DNA of 52,391 nt from Terriglobia bacterium (GTDB lineage Bacteria; Acidobacteriota; Terriglobia; Terriglobales; Acidobacteriaceae). The position numbers were made by a program, and so were the translations under genes. The first letter of the stretch is position 1; the number at the start of each line of letters is the position of its first letter. Below the pieces are notes generated by a model, which had not been told where the DNA came from, made no database searches, and saw only the letters and a list, made by a program, of their open reading frames with translations. This document shows, piece after piece, positions 45,337 through 52,391 of this stretch. The stretch is from positions 1-52,391 of the forward strand of contig JAIQFT010000027.1 in NCBI GenBank assembly GCA_020073185.1, given 5' to 3'.

Positions 45337-47145
45337 CTATTCTTCGCCGACGCGTAGCACCGCCAGGAAGGCCTCTTGTGGGATATCCACTTTGCCGATT
45401 CGTTTCATGCGCCGCTTGCCCTCCTTCTGTTTTTCCAGCAACTTGCGCTTGCGTGTGATGTCGCCGCCGTAGCACTTGGCGAGCACGTTTTTGCGCATGG
45501 CCCCCACCGTCTCGCGCGCGATCACCTTGGCGCCGATCGCTGCCTGGATGGCGACCTCGAACATCTGGCGCGGGATCAGCTCGCGCATTTTCGAGACCAG
45601 CGCCCGCCCGCGTTCGTAGGCGAATTCGCGGTGCACGATGATGGACAGCGCGTCCACCGCATCGCCCGCCACCAGGATGTCGAGCTTCACCATGTCCGAC
45701 TCCCAGTAGCCGGCGAGGTGGTAATCCAGCGACGCGTACCCGCGCGAGACACTCTTCAGTTTGTCATAAAAATCCAGCACGATTTCATTCAGCGGTAGCT
45801 CGTAGCTGAGCATAACGCGGCCGCCGCTGAGGTACTCGAAATTTTTCTGCTTGCCGCGCTTTTCTTCTACCAGCTTGAAAATCGCTCCCACGTACTCCTC
45901 GCGCGAGATGATGGTCGCCAGGATGATCGGCTCCTCGATCCGCTGGATCTCGCCCTGCGGCGGCCACTTTGACGGATTGTCAACTTCGATCACCTCGCCG
46001 TCCGTCTTTGTGACCTTGAAGCGCACTCCCGGCGCTGTGGAGATGAGGTCAAGGCTGAATTCGCGCTCCAGCCGCTCCTGAATGATCTCCATGTGCAGCA
46101 GCCCGAGAAATCCGCAGCGGAAGCCGAAGCCCAGCGCCGTCGAACTCTCCGGCTCGAAGAAGAACGACGAGTCGTTCAACCGCAGTTTTTCCAGCGCCTC
46201 GCGCAGTTGGGTGTGCTCGTGCGCGTCCACCGTGTACATCCCGGCGAAAACCATGGGCTTGAGCTCTTCGAAGCCCGGCAGGGGTTCGATGGCGGGCCGC
46301 TCGTCGTCGGTAATGGTGTCGCCGATCTTGGTGTCCGCTACGTTTTTCAGGTTGGCGAAGACGAACCCCACCTCGCCGGCCGCCAGTTCATCCACCTCGA
46401 CCGGCTTGGGCGACTGCACGCCCAGCACTTCGACCTCGAACGCCTTTGCGTTCGACCACAGCCGGATCTTCTGCTTCCGATGCAGCGTTCCCTGAAAAAC
46501 ACGCGTCAGCACGCCCACACCACGATAGGAATCGAACCACGAATCGAAGATCAGCGCCTGCAGGCGCGCATCCGCCGAGCCCTTCGGCGGCGGAATTTTC
46601 TTGACGATCGCCTCCAGCACCTCCGGCACGCCCTGTCCCGTTTTCGCCGAGATCAGCAGCGCTTCCGACGCGTCCAGTCCCACCGCGCCCTCGATCATCT
46701 CTTTCGTCCGCTCCACGTCGGCGCTCTGCAGATCAATCTTATTGATGACCGGAATGATCTCCAGCCCGTGATTGATCGCCAGGTAGGAATTGGCCAGCGT
46801 CTGCGCCTCCACGCCCTGGGTCGCGTCCACCACCAGAAGTGCGCCCTCGCACGAGGCCAGCGCGCGCGAGACCTCGTAGGAGAAATCCACGTGGCCGGGG
46901 GTGTCAATCAGGTTGAGCTGGTAGGTCTCCCCGTTCTGCGCCGTGTAGTTCATGCGCACGCAGTGGGCCTTGATCGTGATCCCGCGCTCGCGCTCCAGGT
47001 CCATCGCGTCCAGCACCTGCTCGTGGCCCTGCATTTCGCGCGCCGAGAGCGCTCCCGTCAGCTCCAGCAGCCGGTCCGAGAGCGTGCTCTTCCCATGATC
47101 GATGTGGGCGATGATGGCGAAATTTCGGATGTGATGGCGGTCCAT
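45337..47145 (-). CDS. lepA: Elongation factor 4 (back-translocase LepA)
   Basis: LepA is a ribosomal GTPase related to EF-G, involved in initiation or recovery of stalled ribosomes. The 602 residues show G1 [16 protein letters not shown], switch [25 protein letters not shown] and [12 protein letters not shown]. The LepA-specific C-terminal domain reads [20 protein letters not shown]. Length is typical. The bases before its start contain a 13-bp-spaced repeat CTTCGGCTAG (47161 and 47174). Confidence 0.98.
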   Translation of the reverse strand: MDRHHIRNFAIIAHIDHGKSTLSDRLLELTGALSAREMQGHEQVLDAMDLERERGITIKAHCVRMNYTAQNGETYQLNLIDTPGHVDFSYEVSRALASCEGALLVVDATQGVEAQTLANSYLAINHGLEIIPVINKIDLQSADVERTKEMIEGAVGLDASEALLISAKTGQGVPEVLEAIVKKIPPPKGSADARLQALIFDSWFDSYRGVGVLTRVFQGTLHRKQKIRLWSNAKAFEVEVLGVQSPKPVEVDELAAGEVGFVFANLKNVADTKIGDTITDDERPAIEPLPGFEELKPMVFAGMYTVDAHEHTQLREALEKLRLNDSSFFFEPESSTALGFGFRCGFLGLLHMEIIQERLEREFSLDLISTAPGVRFKVTKTDGEVIEVDNPSKWPPQGEIQRIEEPIILATIISREEYVGAIFKLVEEKRGKQKNFEYLSGGRVMLSYELPLNEIVLDFYDKLKSVSRGYASLDYHLAGYWESDMVKLDILVAGDAVDALSIIVHREFAYERGRALVSKMRELIPRQMFEVAIQAAIGAKVIARETVGAMRKNVLAKCYGGDITRKRKLLEKQKEGKRRMKRIGKVDIPQEAFLAVLRVGEE

Positions 47146-47286
47146 GGAATTCGAGACGGGCTTCGGCTAGCTGCTTCGGCTAGTGGTGCTGAACACTTGA
47201 TTCTAGCATCCGGGGTTCAGAGCGCCGGAAACACCGCTCGCTGGCATCGCTCGCGTCGTGTACTCTACTTGCCTTCGGGGTGAAGG

Positions 47287-48825
47287 ATGAAACGACTGCT
47301 CGCCACTCTCCTGTTCCTCTGCTGCTGTTCCTTCGGGCAGACCACGCTCTCTCCCGCCGTGAAGGCTTTTGTCACCGTGGACGCGCCCGCCATCGCGCTC
47401 ACCAATGTACGTGTCATTGACGGAACCGGTGCGCCCGCGCGCGAGAACCAGATGATCATCATTCGCAACGGGCGAATCGAGAGCGTCCAGGCGCAGCCCC
47501 ACGATCAACTCCTGACAAAAGACACCAAGGTTCTCGACCTTTCCGGCCACACCGTAATCCCCGGCCTCGTCGGCATGCACGACCATCTCTTCTATCCTGG
47601 CGCGCTCACGCCCATTCACTACAGCGAAGACGATTTCTCCGCGCCGCGCTTGTATCTCGCGGGCGGCGTCACCACTATCCGCACCACCGGCTCCATCGAC
47701 GGCTACACCGACATCAGCCTCAGGCGTGACATTGACTCCGGCCGCTCGCCCGGCCCCAAGATTTTTCCTACCGCCCCTTACTTGGAAGGTGCCGGCGCCT
47801 ATACCGGCCAGATGCACGAATTGAAGGACGCCGATGACGCCCGCCGCACCGTCGCCTACTGGGCCGAGGAGGGCGCCAACAATTTCAAGGCGTACATGCA
47901 CATCACCCGCGCCGAGTTGAGCGCCGCGATAGACGAAGCCCACAAGCGCGGGCTCAAAGTCACCGGCCACCTCTGCTCGATCGGTTTCCACGAGGCTGCC
48001 GCGCTCGGCATTGACGACCTCGAGCACGGGCTGCTGGTAGACGGAGATCTTGACTTGCCATTCGATGCGATGGGCTTTTCCAACCCTGAACACGGTATCA
48101 ACAAGCCGCCAATCAATCACCCGGGCAAGCAGCCAGACCAGTGCCCTGAACAATCGCTGATTCGGGATTCGCTGCTGACGCTCCCTATCGATCATTCCGT
48201 GGTTCAGCAGATCATCAAGGACCTCATCGCGCACCATGTCGCGGTCACCTCGACTCTTCCGGTGTTCGAGACCTTCGTCCCCAATCGCCCTTCGATGTCG
48301 CTTCCGCCCACCTCTGCCAACGCGCCGCCGCAACCTTCGCCCTACATGCGGCGCGTGCTCGACAGCATGCTGCCCGAATCGCGCAACGACTACCTCACCA
48401 CGCGCGCTCGCATCGCCGGCGCCAAAGATTCGCCCTGGCCCGAACTGTTCAAGAAGGAAATGCAGTTTGAATACGCCTTCGCCAAGGCGGGCGGCCTGCT
48501 GCTCGCCGGACTCGATCCCACCGGCTACGGCGGCGTGGTGCCTGGTTTTGGCGACCAGCGCGAAGTCGAACTGCTGGTGGAAGCCGGATTTACTCCGATC
48601 GAGGCCATCAAGATTGCTACCCTCAACGGTGCGCAATGGCTCGGCGTTGCCGACAAGATCGGCAGCATCGCCCCCGGCAAACACGCCGACCTTGTCGTCA
48701 TAAAAGGCGATCCTTCGACTAATATCTCCGACATTGAAAACGTCGAGACCGTCTTCAAAGACGGCGTGGGCTACGACTCCGCCAAGCTGATCGAGTCCGC
48801 CCGCGGCAAGGTCGGATTGCACTAG
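47287..48825 (+). CDS. Secreted metal-dependent amidohydrolase
   Basis: The 512 residues belong to the amidohydrolase superfamily (imidazolonepropionase-like branch). An N-terminal export signal ([16 protein letters not shown]) points to the periplasm; the three cysteines leave open whether it is lipidated. Metal ligands are H98 and H100 ([12 protein letters not shown]), Lys in [14 protein letters not shown], then His in [12 protein letters not shown], His in DDLEHGLL and Asp in [12 protein letters not shown]. The end has [20 protein letters not shown], typical of the group. Dipeptidases and related enzymes share this pattern; the substrate is unknown. Confidence 0.9.
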   Translation: MKRLLATLLFLCCCSFGQTTLSPAVKAFVTVDAPAIALTNVRVIDGTGAPARENQMIIIRNGRIESVQAQPHDQLLTKDTKVLDLSGHTVIPGLVGMHDHLFYPGALTPIHYSEDDFSAPRLYLAGGVTTIRTTGSIDGYTDISLRRDIDSGRSPGPKIFPTAPYLEGAGAYTGQMHELKDADDARRTVAYWAEEGANNFKAYMHITRAELSAAIDEAHKRGLKVTGHLCSIGFHEAAALGIDDLEHGLLVDGDLDLPFDAMGFSNPEHGINKPPINHPGKQPDQCPEQSLIRDSLLTLPIDHSVVQQIIKDLIAHHVAVTSTLPVFETFVPNRPSMSLPPTSANAPPQPSPYMRRVLDSMLPESRNDYLTTRARIAGAKDSPWPELFKKEMQFEYAFAKAGGLLLAGLDPTGYGGVVPGFGDQREVELLVEAGFTPIEAIKIATLNGAQWLGVADKIGSIAPGKHADLVVIKGDPSTNISDIENVETVFKDGVGYDSAKLIESARGKVGLH

Positions 48826-48895
48826 GCGAGTCGGCGCGTGTCCCGGCAACATCTCATCAAGCCGCAGCCGCCTGAAGGATGGAAAGGACGAATCG

Positions 48896-49525
48896 ATGGA
48901 CAGGCTAAACGATGAGGCGCTCAATCTTCTCTTCCGCGAGGCGCGTACTCACATTGCGTGGCTCGACAAGCCGGTAAGCGACGACACCCTGCGCCAGATA
49001 TACGAAGTGATGAAATGGGGTCCGACCAGCGCCAATGGTTCCCCTGCCCGCCTCGTATTTCTCCGCTCACGCGAGGCCAAGGAGAGACTGCGGCCGGCAT
49101 TGGCATCCGGTAACGTTGAAAAAACCATGACCGCGCCGGTCACCGTGATCGTCGCATACGACCTCAAGTTCTACGACAAGCTGCCGAAATTGTTTCCCCA
49201 CAACCTCGCCATGCGCGATGTGTTTGTCGGCAATCCACAGCTCATTGAAATCACCGCCAAGCGCAACTCGTCACTGCAGGGCGCCTATCTGATGTTGGCG
49301 GCGCGTGCGCTGGGTCTGGATTGCGGGCCGATGTCAGGGTTCGATAACGCCAAGGTCGACGAAGCGTTCTTTGCGGCAGGCAAGTGCCACGATTGCGGAC
49401 AGGAGTTCTTTTCCGAAGGCCACGTTAAATCGAACTTCCTCTGCAATCTCGGCTACGGCGATCATGCCAGGCTTTTTCCGCGCGGTCCGCGCCTGGATTT
49501 CAGCGAGGCATGCACCCTGCTCTGA
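48896..49525 (+). CDS. RutE-like nitroreductase-family protein
   Basis: The 209 residues are an FMN-dependent nitroreductase-fold protein. It starts [20 protein letters not shown] and has [20 protein letters not shown], the flavin-binding stretch near the N-terminus, and [20 protein letters not shown]. This matches RutE/malonic semialdehyde reductase-like members better than general nitroreductases. No other rut gene is adjacent, so a pyrimidine-degradation role is not supported here. GGAAAGGA precedes the start. Confidence 0.9.
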   Translation: MDRLNDEALNLLFREARTHIAWLDKPVSDDTLRQIYEVMKWGPTSANGSPARLVFLRSREAKERLRPALASGNVEKTMTAPVTVIVAYDLKFYDKLPKLFPHNLAMRDVFVGNPQLIEITAKRNSSLQGAYLMLAARALGLDCGPMSGFDNAKVDEAFFAAGKCHDCGQEFFSEGHVKSNFLCNLGYGDHARLFPRGPRLDFSEACTLL

Positions 49526-49663
49526 CTTGGTCCGCATCGGCGGTGGTCCAGGTTTTCCCTCTCCGCCCTCCGTGACGGCACGCCTTTCGCGAAGGCGTCG
49601 GCCGACATGCCAAACTCCGCGATCTCAAATTGCAAATTACCTGCAAGTCAATTACAACTCCTC

Positions 49664-50224
49664 ATGCTCGTGCTCGCCTCCTCCTCCCCGCGGCGCCAAG
49701 AGTTGCTGCGCAACGCCGGCATCGCGTTCCGCGTGCGCCCGGCCGACGTGCCCGAAGTGCCGCGCCCGGGCGAGCCGCCGCTCGACTACGCGCAGCGCTT
49801 GGCGCGTGATAAAGCCCGCGCCGTCCGCCAGCAGGTCGCCGCCAGAGACTTGGTTTTGGGCGCGGACACCATCGTCGTCGTGGACGAGCACATCCTGGAA
49901 AAGCCCGCCGATGCCGCCGCTGCTGCGCGCATGCTGCGGCTGCTCTCCGGGCGCATGCATCAGGTCACTACCGCTGTCTGCCTAATAGGAGAAGGGTTCG
50001 AGGATGTGGGCGCCGAGATCACCGAAGTAACGTTTGATCCTCTGACCGAAGAAGACATCGCGTTCTATGTCGCTCACGGAGAGCCCATGGACAAGGCGGG
50101 CGCCTACGCGATTCAGGGCATCGCGTCACGCTGGATCTGCCGCTTGGATGGCTGCTACTTCAACGTGGTGGGGCTGCCGGTACCGCTGGTGTATCGCATG
50201 TTGCGCGAGCGCGGCTGGCAGTGA
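49664..50224 (+). CDS. maf: Maf-like nucleoside triphosphate pyrophosphatase
   Basis: Maf proteins hydrolyse non-canonical or modified nucleotides and can arrest septation. ATG 49664 (MLVLASSSPRRQELL) gives 186 residues and the family start; the upstream frame adds only low-similarity residues. Other motifs are DLVLGADTIVVVDE, the helix with YAQRLARDKA, GRMHQVTTAV and DKAGAYAIQGIASRWI. No good SD is seen; two CAAATTG-like heptamers lie at 49626-49639. Confidence 0.95.
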   Translation: MLVLASSSPRRQELLRNAGIAFRVRPADVPEVPRPGEPPLDYAQRLARDKARAVRQQVAARDLVLGADTIVVVDEHILEKPADAAAAARMLRLLSGRMHQVTTAVCLIGEGFEDVGAEITEVTFDPLTEEDIAFYVAHGEPMDKAGAYAIQGIASRWICRLDGCYFNVVGLPVPLVYRMLRERGWQ

Positions 50225-50229
50225 GCGCA

Positions 50230-50260
50230 AAACAAAAGGCACAGACTCTCGGTCCGTGCC
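50230..50260 (-). terminator. Intrinsic terminator of tatA
   Basis: On the minus strand a hairpin GGCAC / GTGCC with an inner GAC / GTC (50238-50260) is followed by CTTTTGTTTT. It lies 26 bases past the tatA stop and just after the maf stop on the other strand. Confidence 0.7.
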
Positions 50261-50285
50261 ATACCGGAGGGGCGATGTGTGCGCT

Positions 50286-50450
50286 TCACTTCTTTTCCGC
50301 TGGCTGCTCGCCTTCCTTCAGCGACGACCTGAAGTTGCGGATGCCTTCGCCCAGACCTTTGCCCAGCTCCGACAACCGTCCCGGCCCAAAGATCAGCAGG
50401 GCAATCGCGGCGATGACGAGGATTTCGGGCAACCCCAATTTGCCAAGCAT
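50286..50450 (-). CDS. tatA: Twin-arginine translocase subunit TatA/TatE
   Basis: TatA oligomers form the pore for folded proteins. ATG 50450 follows GGGAGG and gives 54 residues: one membrane helix (LPEILVIAAIALLIF), the hinge GPGRLSELGKGLGEGIRNF and a short charged tail. It is shorter than the usual TatA but complete in its functional part. TatB and TatC are not nearby, so it is a lone tatA copy. Confidence 0.93.
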   Translation of the reverse strand: MLGKLGLPEILVIAAIALLIFGPGRLSELGKGLGEGIRNFRSSLKEGEQPAEKK

Positions 50451-50617
50451 GTATGGCCTCCCGCCCAAGGCGTCGGTTTCGGGTGCCCGAACAACGACTC
50501 CATGGAACCTGAATCTGCCCTGATTCTAGGCCACTGCCGGGTGATAGTCAAAGAAACAGGGGCAGCAGGCCAGTTGCCGGGAACCTGTTGCCCCTGTCGC
50601 CATCCATGCGCACTCGC

Positions 50618-52391
50618 CTAACGAGTGAAATTGATCTGTACCTGCGCGCTGCTGTCCACCGGCTGGCCGTTCAGCGTTGCCGGTTTGTAGCGCCACTGGC
50701 GAACCGCGACGATGGCAGCGTTGCGGAGTTGCATGGGGCCATCGGTGACGCGCACGTCGCTCACCGAACCATTGGCGCCGATTGCAACGCTCATTACGAC
50801 CGTGCCGTGAATCCCGAGCTGCTTCGCGACGGGCGGGTACACCGGAGCGGTGCGAGACACCAGCGTCGCCGCGACCAACTCGGACTTGGGCGGCACCGGC
50901 ACCGCAACGTGTACCTTGCCCAGGTTGGCACCTTCGGGGTCAGCAGCGGCCAGGACCAGCTTCGGCGCGGACATGTCGGATTCGGCTTGCAACCTGGGTT
51001 GAGGCTGCGCGGCGGCGACTTCGATCACTCGTTTGGCCGGCTCATGCTTGGCCTCCGCCGCTGCGGCTTGCGTTTCGGACGGCTTCGAGGGCTTGGGTTG
51101 CGTGCCCTCCGCGATGGCGGGCTTCGCGACTGGTTCGGTGGTCGTGAGCGATGCGTTTTTTGCGAGCGGTTGTGCGTCGGTCGCTACAGGCGCCTCGGGC
51201 AACCCGGAAACGGCAACGGCGGCCGGCACGGGAATCGTAGGCGGTGCGGGCTCGGCCGAGGTCGAGCGATACATCCACAGGACGGCGGCCAGGACCAACG
51301 CCGCAGCCACGCCGATCGCGGGGATAAGAAAACGGCGCTTGCCAGATTTCTCGTTCAGCGCTTCCAACGAAGCGAGCGTTGGAGCGGCTACGATGCTTAA
51401 GGGCGCTGCGGGAGCCGGTTTGGTGTTGACGGCCACCGGCACAACCGGCCTGGGGGCAATCTTCACCGGCACAAGCCGTACCGGCCCGGTGACAGTCGTC
51501 GAACTGAGCGCGCGCTGTGGCTCGAAACGACCGGGATTTTCGGCCGGATTGAGCAGCCCCGGGTCCGGCTCAACGTTCGTTGCTTCCACCAGGGGCAGAG
51601 GCTCATCCTTCAACAAGGCGGGTGGTACCATCGGCGCCGGCGCTCTGGCAGCAGGGCGAGCGGGCGCGGCGACTTGCACGGGCGCATTCGGCAGCTTGAC
51701 GGTTTTTCTGTGCGCCGCATCCGGATTCGTTTCGAGGTGCTCGGAAGACGCAGCCGGTGCGACTGGAGAGGTGGCCGGCCGGGGAGCGACTATTACCGGC
51801 GCTGGCCGCTGAGCGACCAGCACCGGAGCCGCCTCGACCCTTATCGGAGTGGGCGCGGTTTCCACCGGATGCGGCGTCATTTGGATTGGAGCCGGAGCGA
51901 CGACGGGCATTTCCGCGGCCTTCATCTCGGGCGCGGATTCGGAAGCCATCGTGAGTGCTGGCGGAGGATTGTCCACGATCTCGACCCGCATGTCGGGAGC
52001 TTCGCGGGCTGCCAGCTTGGTGCCGATGATGTCGCTGAGCGTCATCAGGATGGCGGTGTGAGTCGGCTGAAAAGCGTTGGGCAGCGGAGCAATCACCACC
52101 ATTACACCGCGCATCTCGGGCTGGCCGCAGATGGGGATGGCAATCAGCGAGCGCGTCTTCATGGCGCGGAACATGGGTCCGACGCGGGGATCGGATTCGA
52201 CATCGCGACAACACAGGGGCCTGCGCCGGTTGAGGCACTCGGCGATAAAGGCGTCGGAGGCCGGGATCAGGGCACCGACCTCGGGTGCGCTGCCGGCGCA
52301 GGTACGGACGAGCAGATTCTTGCCGCGCAACAGGGCGACGGCGACCCCGGCGGCATTGGTGTAGGCCTGTGCCCGCTCGGCCAGATCGAGC
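50618..52391 (-). CDS. GAF-domain/TonB fusion protein, N-terminus outside window
   Basis: The frame stays open to the window end, so the start is missing. The visible N-terminal part is a GAF-like domain (AQAYTNAAGVAVALLRGKNL, RPLCCRDVESDPRVGPMF, SLIAIPICGQPEMRGVMVVI). A ~200-residue Pro/Ala/Val-rich linker follows, then a membrane helix (FLIPAIGVAAALVLAAVLWM) and a second Pro/Ala-rich stretch. The last ~90 residues are a TonB C-terminal domain (TAPVYPPVAKQLGIHGTVV, AVRQWRYKPATLNGQPVDSS). The order places GAF in the cytoplasm and TonB in the periplasm. No ExbB or ExbD gene is adjacent. Confidence 0.88.
   Translation of the reverse strand, partial: LDLAERAQAYTNAAGVAVALLRGKNLLVRTCAGSAPEVGALIPASDAFIAECLNRRRPLCCRDVESDPRVGPMFRAMKTRSLIAIPICGQPEMRGVMVVIAPLPNAFQPTHTAILMTLSDIIGTKLAAREAPDMRVEIVDNPPPALTMASESAPEMKAAEMPVVAPAPIQMTPHPVETAPTPIRVEAAPVLVAQRPAPVIVAPRPATSPVAPAASSEHLETNPDAAHRKTVKLPNAPVQVAAPARPAARAPAPMVPPALLKDEPLPLVEATNVEPDPGLLNPAENPGRFEPQRALSSTTVTGPVRLVPVKIAPRPVVPVAVNTKPAPAAPLSIVAAPTLASLEALNEKSGKRRFLIPAIGVAAALVLAAVLWMYRSTSAEPAPPTIPVPAAVAVSGLPEAPVATDAQPLAKNASLTTTEPVAKPAIAEGTQPKPSKPSETQAAAAEAKHEPAKRVIEVAAAQPQPRLQAESDMSAPKLVLAAADPEGANLGKVHVAVPVPPKSELVAATLVSRTAPVYPPVAKQLGIHGTVVMSVAIGANGSVSDVRVTDGPMQLRNAAIVAVRQWRYKPATLNGQPVDSSAQVQINFTR

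Noticed and set aside
47203-48924. 573-codon minus-strand frame opposite the amidohydrolase
   Set aside because: The plus strand has all the amidohydrolase metal motifs; the antisense product is His/Gly/Asp-rich without domains.

Overview
The window comes from a GC-rich bacterium, most likely an acidobacterium (Terriglobia/Koribacter-like). That placement is an inference from protein style, from a winged-helix/TPR regulator remnant, from a GAF-TonB fusion and from dense small palindromic repeats; no rRNA gene is present to confirm it. There are no tRNA or rRNA genes, no CRISPR array and no complete insertion sequence.

Layout. 1-134 is the end of tuf. 537-19212 (+) is a full S10-spc-alpha superoperon: rpsJ rplC rplD rplW rplB rpsS rplV rpsC rplP rpmC rpsQ / rplN rplX rplE rpsN(Z) rpsH rplF rplR rpsE rpmD rplO secY / adk map infA rpmJ / rpsM rpsK rpsD rpoA rplQ. 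19466-22373 holds a secreted LTxxQ-repeat protein (+), then vanZ-like and guaB (-). 22587-23355 is a scar where a winged-helix/TPR regulator remnant abuts the last third of nhaA. 23371-27956 (+) is a NarL-type histidine kinase and response regulator followed by trehalose genes otsB-otsA. 27990-33031 holds an AI-2E-family permease (-), ruvX, mltG, a lipoprotein and an FtsX-like permease. 33477-37941 (+) is rplM-rpsI, rpsB-tsf, pyrH and frr. 38061-40886 holds a small zinc-ribbon protein, a molybdopterin oxidoreductase and DoxX. 41270-44891 is bamA-ompH (outer-membrane assembly). 45337-52391 holds lepA (-), an amidohydrolase, a nitroreductase, maf, tatA (-) and a GAF-TonB protein (-, cut by the window end).

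The coding content is mostly housekeeping; the unusual material is between the genes. Nearly every non-overlapping spacer of the ribosomal-protein, guaB and rplM-to-pyrH regions carries a short array of degenerate 7-8 bp units. These are often arranged as two inverted arms, and in about nine cases the array runs up to or close to the start codon where a Shine-Dalgarno sequence should be. Different spacers use different unit families (AGAGCTA, CGACCAT, ACCGATA, TAACGAC, GAAACTG and others) but the same architecture. I see no comparable array in the rest of the window. A second system of short hairpins (TTTA/TTCA/GTGA loops with covarying stems, and 5-bp stems with GNA-type loops) forms two copies of the same ~175-bp composite module, one before rpsJ and one before rplX. 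A 110-bp nested palindrome with 11-bp terminal inverted repeats sits between secY and adk.

Among proteins, uS14 stands out: it carries a ~26-residue DnaJ-like CxxCxG...CxxCxGxG insertion that gives it a second potential zinc site. Several ribosomal proteins (uL4, uL5, uS19, uL22, uS17, uL17, uS2) carry charged or Ala/Pro-rich tails.
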